The notes beneath the pieces were generated by a model that saw only the letters and a program-made list of their open reading frames with translations, made no database searches and was not told the origin of the DNA. From Pyrrhoderma lamaoense (Eukaryota; Basidiomycota; Agaricomycetes; Hymenochaetales; Hymenochaetaceae), in the NCBI GenBank assembly GCA_002794735.1, contig NBAZ01000002.1, positions 930,001 through 994,000 of the forward strand: a DNA stretch of 64,000 bases, in the 5' to 3' direction. Of the stretch, positions 22,978 to 34,031 are shown piece by piece. The position numbers and the translations under genes are program-made. Each line of letters starts with the position of its first letter. Position 1 is the stretch's first letter.

Positions 22978-23876
22978 TTAGGAAGTCTTGGGAGCTTCCT
23001 TGAAACTGACAGCCTGTTAGTAGAGAGTGATTATATTAGAATTTCTGTGTTTGAGATAATGAGGACAGTTGCAAATACCTGTTCCTCGCCCATAGCGGAG
23101 AGGACGGTGACGATGAGGTCTTTGCCTTCCTGGAAAGCCTCTTTCATCTGTTCTCCTATCTCGCCCTCGGGAGTTTAACATCCTCCTTGGGCGTACCGTC
23201 AGCAAGCATTAGAGTAAGGAAGCCGTCGTCCTCCGAAATGTCAAGCTGATTTCACATAAATAAAGTCGGATTTAACGGATTTCGCTGACGAGCAATATAA
23301 TTGTTTGCTTACAAGCTGGTAGTCGTTACGATCGACATTGGGGACGTCTACATTGTGCGTGGAAGGAGAGATATCTTCCTAATTTTTGTGAAAAAATTAT
23401 ACATCGATCAAAGATAATTTTTGTACGTAATTTGATTGGTGGTACTAACCAGCTTTTTACCGGTGAAGATCTAAGCGAAGTCAAGTTGGACAAATTCTGT
23501 GGCGACATTTATAGCATGAAAGAGCTTACATCGATAGCAACCAAGTTAACCTTGGCATGACCGTGCTTTCCGGTTTTGGAGGTGGACATTTCGACAATCT
23601 TGCAAGGACGGCCTGAAAGGGAACAAAGTTTTAAGATGAGTAAGAAGAGTGCATATAGGCAGAGTATATATTTTTTAAGTTGGATAGTACCTTTTATAAC
23701 GACATGACCATTTTTACGAAGAGCCGAACATTGCATAGGGTAGGTGAGAGAGGCACCTGCAGAGGCCTGGAGTAGGGTTAGCAAAAAGGAGAAGTGGAAT
23801 CTATGCGTGATCGTCGAGAGGTGTGGAGAGGACTGACCTCCTCGAACTGGTGGTTGTGCTGCTCATCGTCAGACAT
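22978..23876 (-). CDS. eIF5A: Translation initiation factor eIF5A (hypusine-containing), with one apparent frame break
   Basis: Starts at ATG 23876 with [13 protein letters not shown] (exon 23838-23876) and ends at TAA 22978-22980. Exons then give [40 protein letters not shown] with the hypusination loop (the lysine of TGKHGHAK), [43 protein letters not shown] and, after a frame change, [19 protein letters not shown] final short exon (22978-23013) encodes [11 protein letters not shown]. eIF5A binds the ribosomal E site and helps translation elongation and termination. It needs deoxyhypusine synthase and hydroxylase for activity. The frame between VKLP and EGEIGEQ is broken by one missing base at 23169-23171, where a G run on the plus strand should be one longer. 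Since the gene is essential, I read this as sequence error. Start is shared with a divergent promoter toward the DEF1-like gene. Confidence 0.95.
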
Positions 23877-24345
23877 TGTGATTATACAAGTTTTTTTTTG
23901 TCTAGAAAGTAAAAAAGAAGGGCAGTCGTTGCAGTCGTGGGCAGAGGAGGAAGAGAAGGAAGAAAGGGCACAGGACGCCATCGATACGTTGATCCCAACA
24001 GTTTTTAAGATGACTAAGCCTTTTTTCGGTCTCCGACTAATTTCCACAGCCACCAATCATTAGCTGGCCTTTTGGGTACACGTCTCAGCTAGGATGGATT
24101 CCTTTTACCATAATTAAGAAAGACTAGCATTACTGGATAGCTCTCTTGAGTCTGGAAGATACCCTTAGAAGGAGCCATTTCATACATAGGATGTAGCCCC
24201 CACTAGTGCCTTATTCAATTTCGACTTTTTACTAGTCGAGAACGGAGAATGACCATATCGGGCGTGTGATTCCCACGCGCTAACAGACAGACACCTGTGT
24301 CGACTGATCAACAGGCAGCACACGATCTCACTCTACCTCTCAACC
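23877..24345. other. Divergent promoter region of eIF5A and the DEF1-like gene
   Basis: About 470 bp between two divergent starts. Minus and plus frames covering part of it (for example 23794-24063) have no recognisable content. No strong single motif is visible. Confidence 0.45.
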
Positions 24346-27300
24346 ATGTCCTACAGAACACCCCATCCCCGTCGCGCAAACAACGCCATAAAGGCCCATG
24401 CTGAACCCGCAAATCCCAAAGTATCTCAACTGCAAGAGCTTTTCCCTTCCTGGTCAGATGATGGTGCGTTACTATCCTCTCTTTTTGTCCGCGCAAACGC
24501 GTCTAAGTCATACGCAATACTCGCTTTACCAGATTTAAAGTCTGTACTCACCGAAGTAAACTTCGATATCGAATTAGCAGTAACTCGTATTAGTGAAGGT
24601 AATCCGTTTTTTTCTCTAACCAGAATTTTAAAATAACGACCGGCTTGTAATTGATATGCGCATGTCTCCTACTTCTAGGGCACGCTGAGCAATGGGGCGC
24701 AGTTTCCCGCAAAAAAGAGAAACGGGCGAACACTATCTCCCCGACGGCTCAAAGCAAACAAGGATCCGACTCTGAGCGCGGTGCTCGCGGTACACGCGGT
24801 GCGCGCGGCGGTGCGAGGGGAGGTCGTGGTGCGCGCGGCGGCATTGGCCGAGGCGGCCATCGCGAGACTAACGGACGTCACCCTCCGTCTTCCCCCTCTC
24901 AGCCTTTGTCGTCAGAAGATGCTGCTGCGTCTTTGGATGGACAGGTAAAGGCCAATGACGATGCAGAGTTGGCAGGTGAAGTTTCCGCAGAGAATGCAAA
25001 TGAGTGGGGGGTTCCCGACAATTCTGTTACACCTAGCTCCTGGGGAAAGTCTAAAGCTTCAAAGGCTGCTTCTGGCTCCTCTGGAAATCATACCACGGAT
25101 AACAAGAGTCAGATTACATCGCCTGCTGTGGTTTATTCAAATCAACCTGTATCAAAGGTTCCTGCGGCCCCGGCGAAGAAAACTTGGGCTCAGATTGCGA
25201 AGTAGGCCTTTATATCTTGTTTTTCAAATTAGTATATTCTAACATCATTTTGATAGACCACAAGAGAAACCGAAGCCAGCACCTGTCAGTGTTGCAGCAC
25301 CTCCTGTGGTAGTACCTCCTGCTCCCAGAACCGGCTCCGGCCCCAGCGCCTCCTGTATCTGAAGCTCAAGCAACAGAACCTGAATCTCAGGGATGGGAAG
25401 ATCCAGCCACAGTACAGGCGCCAACTTGGGACGACGAACCGGTAGTATCTGTTACTACAGAAGAACCTATTCCTGAAGCTCAACCTGAAGCGGTCCCAGA
25501 ACCCGAAGAACCCCCCAACCAGCCCCAGCGGAGCCAGAACCAGAACCAGCCGTAGCTGCCCCTGTCGCTGCACCCGCCTCTTCGTCTTTCCCTGCGCAGA
25601 TCAGTAATGCCCGAAAAGAATCTCCAGTTCCTACAGCGAAGCCATCGACACCAGTTAGTTACGCTCGGTCATTGAATTCTCGTATGGGAAACAGGTTCAA
25701 AACCGATCAAGCTGTAACAATGCCCCTAACGTTTGGTTCGTCGGTCGAGAAATTGGGCATGCAATTCGGCAGTGTAAACTTAAATGGAGATGATGTTGAT
25801 GCGTACGTCATATTTTGTGTTTCTATTTCAAGATCACAAAACTAATTTTTTCAAATAATTGATGTTCATTCTCTTTAGTCCTGAGCCTGCTGCATTAGAA
25901 ACTCCAGCATCAGTTAGTGTCCCAGAGCCTGCACAAGAGCCTGAGCCAGCACCTCCTCAGCCTGGGTCTGTGCCAAAGCCCGTTGCCCCGACCCCACAGC
26001 CGACTACTCAGAACATATTCCAGCAAACACTTACTCAAGAGACCCAACACTCTCCCGCTCAACATTCGCAGATTCACGCTTCATTACAGAGCACCCAACC
26101 CTCTACGCCCTCTTTGCTCCCCTCCCAAAGCTCTCAAGCATCTATTTCAACGCAAACGACCACCTCAACAGCAACAACTACAACACCTCTAACCTCCTTT
26201 TCATCTACTCAACATACAACACCGCAGAGTTCAATTTCCTCCTTCACACAGCACTCTCAAACTCAGACCCAAGCTACTCAACCGCAAGCCCCTCAAAGCC
26301 AGGTGCAACCGCAATCACAGTTGCATCAACAGTTCTCTCAGTTCCCCTCTCATCTTGAACAGAACTCGAGCCAACAGTCACCAGCACCTTCTCACCACCA
26401 ACCGCAGCCCCAACAGCAATCGTCGTTGCACCAGGGAATTCATAGCAACGGTTCTTACTACCGGCAGCCGGAGCAGAACTTCTATCACGCTCCTACACCA
26501 CCTGCAGGACAGACTCAAGAAACACCGTATGGCTCGTTTGCTCCTCTAAGTCAACAAGTAAGCCACCAGGCTCAGGGCTCGCATTTGAGCGGCTTCAGTT
26601 CAGATCACTTCGGATACAACGACGCCCCCAGAGTAAGTTTACATATAGTTACTTAATTGGAACATTTGTCAAATATTCACTAGACTTTGAAATCGCAGGG
26701 CTTCTATGATTCTTATGGCCAACAATCTAGTTTCGCTGGCCGTAGTACTCTGGGTCATGATGATATCTCCAAAACACTTCCTGGTGCTCAGCAGGCATCT
26801 CAATCTAGTTCCGGATTGCCTCAGTCTGCTTCGCAAACTAACCAGCAACAGTCCTCGCAGCAGCCACAGACTACCACTCAACCTCAAGCGCCTGCAGCCA
26901 GTCAACCCCAGCAGTACCCTGTCCCTTACTATTACAACCCCTACAACCACCCCAGTCAATTGTATGGTGCGCCATACGGATCGGGATATGGATTCAACCA
27001 GTATGCAAACAGATTCCAGCCTCAACAACCCATGTTCCAGCCTGGAAATCCATCAAGTGCGTCCCCGGCGAACGCAAAGGGCCCGGGCTCCGTCCAACCC
27101 CAGTCCAACCCTTACGCCCCCGGACTTTATACTCAACAACATGCTTCATCTGCATATGATGACGGATACGGGCACCATGGACAACTTGGGCATCAACATA
27201 ACCAGGGTGTAGGAGCTTTACCAGGAAGTGACTATGGCAAGCAGTTGTATGGTGCGCAAGGAATTCAGAGTTTCATGGGTCAGTCGAATGCTGGTCCCGG

Positions 27301-27674
27301 TGCTCAACTTGGCCAGCGTGGCGCTGCCTCTGGCACAGCGGGTGCAACTGCGTCCCCGGAAAATTCATATAAACCATATGGTCCTGGGGTGTCGGTGTTG
27401 GTGCAAAGGATGTAGGTGGTGCACCTGGTGTTGGTAGCGGTATTGCGGGTGTTGCAGGCACACAAAGTGGTCTTGGACAACCGACTCGTGGTGTTCAACA
27501 ACCACATAACTCGCAAGGAGGGTTCTATGGTGCAAACCGTTTCTCGGCAACGCCGACGGCTGGTGGTCCCCCAGGTCAACCGAGTCAGCAACAAAATCAA
27601 GGTTACCCCAGGGTGCTTCTTATAGTGGCTTCGACTACAGCCAACGCCCTTCTCAAAATGGATATTGGCAGTAA
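24346..27674 (+). CDS. DEF1-like protein: CUE domain plus RGG and long Gln/Pro-rich region, with several apparent frame breaks
   Basis: Exon 1 (24346-24463) joins exon 2 (24533-24598) and exon 3 (from 24679) to give a CUE ubiquitin-binding domain: KVSQLQELFPSWSDDDL, then KSVLTEVNFDIELAVTRISE, then GHAEQWGAVSRKKEKR. An RG/RGG-rich stretch follows (24779-24850), then WAQIAK, Pro/Glu-rich repeats, a STPVSYARSLNSRMGNRFK segment, a very Gln/Ser/Pro-rich region (25880-27100) and a Gly/Tyr-rich end closing with QNGYWQ and TAA at 27672-27674. This is the architecture of RNA polymerase II degradation factor Def1, which links stalled Pol II to ubiquitin ligases; in basidiomycetes the family is known from sequence only. 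Four frame discontinuities are needed, near 25324-25326, 25511-25516, 27386-27389 and 27606-27609, each at a C or G run. A long pyrimidine-rich 3' tract follows. Confidence 0.82.
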
Positions 27675-28822
27675 ATCAATATCTGTCCTGTTTCTAAAAA
27701 AACCTGTTCCCATGCATCTGGCTTTCATTCTTAGATGCAGCCACACGGAAAAAATTCAACCCACCCTCACGTCCAATATTGAACTCTCTTTGCATAATAA
27801 TTGAAATAACTATATTTCTCCTTTTTCCTCTTTTCAATCGCATTTTTGCCCCTTTATCATCAACATCCATACGGCAATGACCCTGGCGATTATAAGCTGG
27901 AAGTATATGAGTATATCTAATCACTTGCCTTATTATATAAACGCTTACCGCCACCTTGTCTCATAACATCCTGTTTCTATCCATCTCTTCCCCTTACCAT
28001 TCTTCAATATGTCGTATGTTTCCGTTTTTCTCCTCATGCTCATTGTGTCTCTGTTATTCACCTCTTTTAGTCTCCCTTTTGTGTGTTTGTCTCTATCTAT
28101 CTCTTTCTCTCTTTCTCATCCCTAGGGAGTCACCCTTTTAGTGCCCCTAGATATCTGATCTCGACTTGTTCTCCTTTCTTACGCAGAGTCTCATGACGAT
28201 TCTACCTCAGTCAACTGTCACTTTATCCCTTATTTTCCGTACTATTATCCCTCCTTTAGCCTCTCTCATGTCTGCTCTGTTTGCGATGTAGTCGGTATTA
28301 TCTTCTCTCTTCCTTTTCTCTGCTTTCTGTTTCCTAAACAATTACCGTCTGTTCCCATTGCGTTTCCGCGTTCTTTTTTTTTTTGAGCAGCATTATATGT
28401 ATGTGTACGCTTTTAGCATCCCTCTGTGCTTCCCCTTGTTCTCCCGTCTCTGCTCTTTCACGTTTTCTTATCCCAAACTCTTACTCTTACCTTTTTGCCG
28501 TTACCTGTTGCACAGAGACTTAAAAAATAAGATGAAAAGAAGAAGGCTTGACTTGATCAGAAATACATGTATATGAGAGTCGGATATCAAAGTAAAGGTT
28601 CTTTGAGGGAAAAATTCAAATACCGGTATGGTTGTTAACAGCAAGGAGCTGGACGTTGAGTGGGAAGCTTGATTAGGGTCAAATGAGCTTGGGTGAATTG
28701 TAAAATGTAGAATAGTTAGCCTGAATTTTCGGACATTTGTTCATCGCTTACACATTTTCCTGCAATAAATTGAGTGTAAATCACACTTTTTGTCTTATTT
28801 AAAGGCCTAGGACGATAGTCGG
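27675..28822. other. Pyrimidine-rich 3' flank and spacer before the palindrome
   Basis: Bases 27700-28510 are very T/C-rich on the plus strand, including a T run at 28374-28384, and fit a long 3' untranslated region or spacer after the DEF1-like gene. The frames in it are artefacts of composition. Nothing recognised from 28510 to the palindrome edge. Confidence 0.5.
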
Positions 28823-30200
28823 TATGAAAGGTGGATTGTACTATACCCGAAACCTGTACTCTATTCTTATCTGACTATTTCGCCAAGCAGATAGAGACCT
28901 CAAACTGATTACGAAATTCCGGATTAGTGTGTTCACAGCGCGAGCATATTCAATATATAAACATGTTTTATTATAGCGTGGCAGAATGCGTATTACATAC
29001 AGTACAAGGGTAAGTTAGGGACGAGAAGAGTAGAAAATGGAATACGGGGTGATGAAAGGTAAGAAATATTCAGTTCAAATACGATGATTCAATGAAGAGT
29101 GTGGATAGTACTCACCCACCCATCAGTAAACGCATTCCACCCAGCTGGGCAGCCCACCCACCCCAGCCTACTGGCCACCAAGAGACCAGCTCCCGGATAT
29201 AAACTGGATATATTTAAACAGCGTCGAACACCATTGCGCTGTGAGGGAGAGATCCACCCACCTCTCCCCCTACCCCGGGCCCTCGATAGAGGCTCTTCTG
29301 AACTACCCGTGGGCTCCCGGTCTAAGCAGACATGTTTAACCAGCGTCGAAGACCATTGCGCTGGTGGGGAGAGCCCCAACCCTCTCTCCCCATGGACACA
29401 CGTCCCACTTGGGGTATCTCGGTATTCGTGCACCCGCCCCATACTTACAAGGCCAGTATCTTGTGTCACCTACGAGTGGGGTATGAGTGAGATACGATTA
29501 GCATACGAGGAATATGAATGGCATACGATTTGAATACGGGTGGCATATGAATGATCAAGGAGGAGGAGGGGGAAAAGAAGAACAAGGAGAAGACGTAGGG
29601 AAAGGAGAAGGAGAAGGAGGCGTCGGCGGAGGAGGAGGAAAAGAGTGGAGCCAAGATGATGGAAGAAGAGAAAGAGGTGTGAGGATTAAGCCTGTGGAAG
29701 TATGTAGACTTTATATGCTCTGGATATCTGAGAATATGTTTCCATTTCTCGACATTAGTGAGCTGGTAATATGGGCAGACAGAGTAGTGGTAGTATGAGG
29801 CTGGCGGAACGTGCATACTGAATAGGACCATGGTTCAGTCTGATTTGTATCATAATTACGGCTACAATGACTTTCGGCTGGATCCAGTTTGTATATACAC
29901 TACTGTGTACATTATGTACCCCGCCATCCAGACTCATAAGCTGTTTACTTGTAAAAGTAGTCCTGTACAAGACGAAGTTTCAATGTTGAAGCTATGTTTA
30001 TACTTGTTTATGCAATACAGTGGCGGCTGCTTATTTGGTATGAAGATTTGCATTACTATTTCTTCTAAACTAAGCATCAAATCCACACCTCTGCACTAGA
30101 TATTGACATTCTGATAGCTTATATCTCATCTAAACCTACTTCAACCCCTCCATATGTACAATTACTTTTGCATAGATATGTGACTGTATACATGCATTCG
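28823..30200 (+). repeat. Left arm of the palindrome
   Basis: Matches the reverse complement of 30212-31591. It differs from the right arm by lacking one 6-base GAAGGA-type unit (near 29605-29618), by 2 extra bases near the loop (about 30183-30186) and by one base more in each of two G/C runs near 29269-29278. It also contains a diverged internal direct repeat (29213-29270 and 29334-29391). Confidence 0.95.
29213..29391. repeat. Two diverged direct repeats inside the palindrome arm
   Basis: Segments at 29213-29270 and 29334-29391 share TTTAA-CAGCGTCGA, CCATTGCGCTG and a following purine block ending in CTCTCCCC. The preceding sequence is also loosely similar (CTCCCGG in both), so the true unit may be about 110-120 bp. 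The same pair occurs inverted in the right arm. CAGCG and CGCTG within each copy could form a short hairpin. Confidence 0.7.
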
Positions 30201-30211
30201 ATGCACATACA

Positions 30212-31591
30212 CGAATGCATGTATACACACATATCTATGCAAAAGTAATTGTACATATGGAGGGGTTGAAGTAGGTTTAGATGAGATATAAGCTATCAGA
30301 ATGTCAATATCTAGTGCAGAGGTGTGGATTTGATGCTTAGTTTAGAAGAAATAGTAATGCAAATCTTCATACCAAATAAGCAGCCGCCACTGTATTGCAT
30401 AAACAAGTATAAACATAGCTTCAACATTGAAACTTCGTCTTGTACAGGACTACTTTTACAAGTAAACAGCTTATGAGTCTGGATGGCGGGGTACATAATG
30501 TACACAGTAGTGTATATACAAACTGGATCCAGCCGAAAGTCATTGTAGCCGTAATTATGATACAAATCAGACTGAACCATGGTCCTATTCAGTATGCACG
30601 TTCCGCCAGCCTCATACTACCACTACTCTGTCTGCCCATATTACCAGCTCACTAATGTCGAGAAATGGAAACATATTCTCAGATATCCAGAGCATATAAA
30701 GTCTACATACTTCCACAGGCTTAATCCTCACACCTCTTTCTCTTCTTCCATCATCTTGGCTCCACTCTTTTCCTCCTCCTCCGCCGACGCCTCCTTCTCC
30801 TTCTCCTTCTCCTTTCCCTACGTCTTCTCCTTGTTCTTCTTTTCCCCCTCCTCCTCCTTGATCATTCATATGCCACCCGTATTCAAATCGTATGCCATTC
30901 ATATTCCTCGTATGCTAATCGTATCTCACTCATACCCCACTCGTAGGTGACACAAGATACTGGCCTTGTAAGTATGGGGCGGGTGCACGAATACCGAGAT
31001 ACCCCAAGTGGGACGTGTGTCCATGGGGAGAGAGGGTTGGGGCTCTCCCCACCAGCGCAATGGTCTTCGACGCTGGTTAAACATGTCTGCTTAGACCGGG
31101 AGCCCACGGGTAGTTCAGAAGAGCCTCTATCGAGGGCCCGGGTAGGGGAGAGGTGGGTGGATCTCTCCCTCACAGCGCAATGGTGTTCGACGCTGTTTAA
31201 ATATATCCAGTTTATATCCGGGAGCTGGTCTCTTGGTGGCCAGTAGGCTGGGGTGGGTGGGCTGCCCAGCTGGGTGGAATGCGTTTACTGATGGGTGGGT
31301 GAGTACTATCCACACTCTTCATTGAATCATCGTATTTGAACTGAATATTTCTTACCTTTCATCACCCCGTATTCCATTTTCTACTCTTCTCGTCCCTAAC
31401 TTACCCTTGTACTGTATGTAATACGCATTCTGCCACGCTATAATAAAACATGTTTATATATTGAATATGCTCGCGCTGTGAACACACTAATCCGGAATTT
31501 CGTAATCAGTTTGAGGTCTCTATCTGCTTGGCGAAATAGTCAGATAAGAATAGAGTACAGGTTTCGGGTATAGTACAATCCACCTTTCATA
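30212..31591 (-). repeat. Right arm of the palindrome
   Basis: Reverse complement of 28823-30200 across its whole length. The boundary at 31591 is sharp, with unrelated sequence after it. Confidence 0.95.
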
Positions 31592-32180
31592 CTCTTCGAA
31601 CCAACTGTCACCTTTGGGAAGCAACTCGGTGGAACTACGATATACTGACGATATGTATTTGCGTGCATGCACTTCTAATATGGTATAATCATGTGTATCG
31701 TGGTAACAAGAGCAATAACGTAAATCACAACTAAGCTAACCTTCCGGAATATCAGAGGTTTGGAGATGATCCCGTGCGGAGCAGCTGCTAGTTTTTTTCT
31801 CTCAACAGAAATAACTAAAATAGTGGGTTAGATTAATTGTATTAAGAAGAATAAGAGATATATGCGTAGTGTAATATGTACATGTACAACGCGGATGTAT
31901 GTATGAATATGAGATGAGCTTGAAGGAGAAGAGATCAGATAGGGCAGCCCGAAATCGTCAGGGCAGGGGAGAGAAGGAGATAATCAACAAAGAAAATCAT
32001 GATACTTTTTCTGCAAGTAAACCATTTTGGAAGAATCTTACCAAGCTTTCCTTCTCTATTAGTTGATGAGTTAAGACGATGATTCTCATTATTGTTAGAT
32101 ACTAGTGCCGAATGCTCCCAATCCCGCTTACGTTCTGTCATATCAGCCAGAATAATGATTTACTACATCTTACCCTTAAG
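31592..32180. other. Spacer between the palindrome and the first F-box gene
   Basis: About 590 bp, A/G- and T-mixed, fitting the 3' flank of the minus-strand F-box gene. A short minus frame at 31935-32141 follows the F-box stop codon in another frame and has no recognisable content. Confidence 0.4.
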
Positions 32181-34031
32181 TCACTCTTCTATTTCTTCAA
32201 CCGTGCCACTCGCACCAGTCCCATCTGTCTCACCAGCTTCTCTAACCTCATTATCTGCTTCAGTCCGAGCCCTATGAATTTCTGGATGGTCTAACTCAGC
32301 TCCATCCTCATCAGTAGGATAAATAAGAGTCAATATCGTCTTAAATCTATCCGGAATCTCTCTCAAAGATTCAGGTTCCTTTAGTATTAATGAGAAGTCA
32401 GACAGGTCGAGTAACTTGGGATCTTCACACCTCGTGAGTATGAACTCATAAAGTCGTTGAAGAGAGCAGGACTGGAAGGAGGAGAATTCGAATGATTTTA
32501 GGTTTGGGCAGAGGACACTATACTGGTTTAGGTATGGGTCTGAGGGGGGATCCGTATCTAAGCCTGATGATGGATTTTGGCTTGGGTCTACGTCTGGGGT
32601 TGAGGTTGAAACTGGGGTTAGGTTTATACCCGGATCTGAGGCTGAAGCTTCAATAACTGGCGGTGGTGCAGTGATGTCTTCGTATCTTGCGGTATACGGG
32701 ATGTTAATCGTGATACTAGAGTCTAGATCTGTGCCGCGAACGGTGGGTAAGGAGGTTATAGGTTTCGGAATTAAAGAATTTAAAATCTCGTCCGAAACTT
32801 TATCATATCCAAGATACTCAATGTTTGGAGAACGCTGTAGACACTGTAGAATATCACTCGAAGTTACGGGGGTTCCATGTAAAATTAAACCCCATAGATC
32901 CATTCTCGATCTTCTAATCAACTGAGAAACATGTGTCCAAGGCCTTCTTTCTGCCGGTGTACCATTGTCATTATTGTTATAGTATTCGTTGAGATCTAGT
33001 TCAAGAACCTCGAGATTTGGCAAATCAAGCAGATCAAGTAAGTAACCTGGGTCACTTAGATTAGTTCCACGACTAAAGCAAGTTATTTCCATCGCTGCCA
33101 AGTTTCGTAGACGTCGGATGTGTTGGGCTTGTCCAGAAGCAGTGGTAGGGTTGATGTGGTCGATTTTGTCGTCACAGAAGAAGAATCTAACTGTTAGGTT
33201 TTCGAGTTCTGGGCAAAGGTCTATCCAGTCTAGACATGTTTGTAGGGAAATACAGAAGTGGAGCTCCAGTGTTTTTAGATTCATCAATTTATATTGATTG
33301 TTCTCAATGAACGGGGAAGGGGAGGAAGATAGAGAAGGAGGGATGGCTAGTGGCGTGACTACGCGAAGACGGTGGAGGGGTGAATCCTTCGGAAGTACAA
33401 GTTGGAGTGCTTCGCCGTCAAAACGTAATTCTCGAGAAGAGATACAGAAATCTTGAAGTTTGTATGCATATGGGAGTTTCTTGACGACAGGCTCCAAAAA
33501 CGATAAGGTTGGAGAGATAATGTGAAGTACATCCCATCTTGCATGCACAGTAGTGATGATCTCTACGAGTAAACCAAACTTTTCTTGAAACTGGGGGTTG
33601 TCATAATGAGCTTCCTCAGCTAGAGCTGGGGCGTCTATCAACAGAGGAGGAATGAGATCGTCTGAAGTGTCTAGATCGTAATCTTGATTATTTGTATTGA
33701 ACTTTGCGCTACCAAAGGCGACTTGAAAACTCAGAGGGAGAGTGCCTGAACGAGAAATCCATAATTCTAAGAGTTTGATGCTGTTGTCGATCTTGGCAGG
33801 CATATGAGAAAGTGAAAGTACTGTCCATAAGCTATGCGTGCTGAGTACGATCTCTCGCCAGGATCGACAGACACGTTGGAGAAGCAACGGTGCCGTAAGT
33901 GAGCTTGGGCCTTCAAGCCCTCCTCCTGAGTTTCGCGTTGGGAGACAGTACCGGAAGATCTCCGACATCAACTCAACAGGAATATGTCCTGATTTCACAT
34001 TTAAGTAACCATTGATCCTAGAAGATAACAT
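32181..34031 (-). CDS. F-box protein with leucine-rich-like repeats (copy 1)
   Basis: Single open exon of 616 codons. An F-box-like motif occupies about residues 14-70: VELMSEIFRYCLP, then APLLLQRVCRSWREIVLST and HSLWTVLSLS. This pattern (I/V..E-IF, LL-VC-W, LW) is the common Agaricomycete F-box. After it come irregular leucine-rich segments such as LKTLELHFCISLQTCLDWID, RRLRNLAAMEITCF and DLPNLEVLELDLNE. The C-terminal third is acidic and Ser/Thr/Pro-rich. Such proteins usually couple Skp1-Cul1 ubiquitin ligases to unknown targets. It is clearly related to the second F-box gene at 40469-42076: they share ELWISRSG, the pattern LEL--C---L--CL-W-D and a similar order of blocks. No intron is needed in the coding region. 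Confidence 0.85.
   Translation of the reverse strand: MLSSRINGYLNVKSGHIPVELMSEIFRYCLPTRNSGGGLEGPSSLTAPLLLQRVCRSWREIVLSTHSLWTVLSLSHMPAKIDNSIKLLELWISRSGTLPLSFQVAFGSAKFNTNNQDYDLDTSDDLIPPLLIDAPALAEEAHYDNPQFQEKFGLLVEIITTVHARWDVLHIISPTLSFLEPVVKKLPYAYKLQDFCISSRELRFDGEALQLVLPKDSPLHRLRVVTPLAIPPSLSSSPSPFIENNQYKLMNLKTLELHFCISLQTCLDWIDLCPELENLTVRFFFCDDKIDHINPTTASGQAQHIRRLRNLAAMEITCFSRGTNLSDPGYLLDLLDLPNLEVLELDLNEYYNNNDNGTPAERRPWTHVSQLIRRSRMDLWGLILHGTPVTSSDILQCLQRSPNIEYLGYDKVSDEILNSLIPKPITSLPTVRGTDLDSSITINIPYTARYEDITAPPPVIEASASDPGINLTPVSTSTPDVDPSQNPSSGLDTDPPSDPYLNQYSVLCPNLKSFEFSSFQSCSLQRLYEFILTRCEDPKLLDLSDFSLILKEPESLREIPDRFKTILTLIYPTDEDGAELDHPEIHRARTEADNEVREAGETDGTGASGTVEEIEE

Larger units (their letters stand above)
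28823..31591. mobile_element. Giant near-perfect palindrome; possible foldback element
   Basis: Two arms of about 1.38 kb (28823-30200 and 30212-31591) are reverse complements separated by only 11 bases (30201-30211). By eye I saw no substitutions, just four small indels. The outer ends read TATGAAAGG on the left and CCTTTCATA on the right; the symmetry stops sharply there, because the flanks are unrelated. If the terminal TA is taken as a target duplication, this would fit an element with very long terminal inverted repeats inserted at TA, but that is inference. No transposase or other protein is recognisable, and frames in the arms occur as mirror-image pairs. The element class is unknown, and an assembly artefact is not excluded. 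Confidence 0.55.

Noticed and set aside
23017..23205. An Arg-rich 62-codon protein on the minus strand
   Set aside because: It is a shifted reading of the conserved eIF5A C-terminal exon.
30201..30211. Loop of the palindrome read as a fold-back sequencing artefact junction
   Set aside because: Not accepted as the first explanation because the symmetry ends sharply with different flanks on each side; kept as an alternative in the findings.
31020..31145. tRNA-like sequence (AGCGCAATGGT, GGTAGTTCAGAAGAGCC) in the palindrome, suggesting a tRNA-derived SINE
   Set aside because: No proper anticodon arm or acceptor stem could be drawn and the B-box match is weak.
29089..31315. Open frames in the palindrome that look like a duplicated gene family
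   Set aside because: They are the same frames seen as mirror images in two inverted arms and show no known protein motif.
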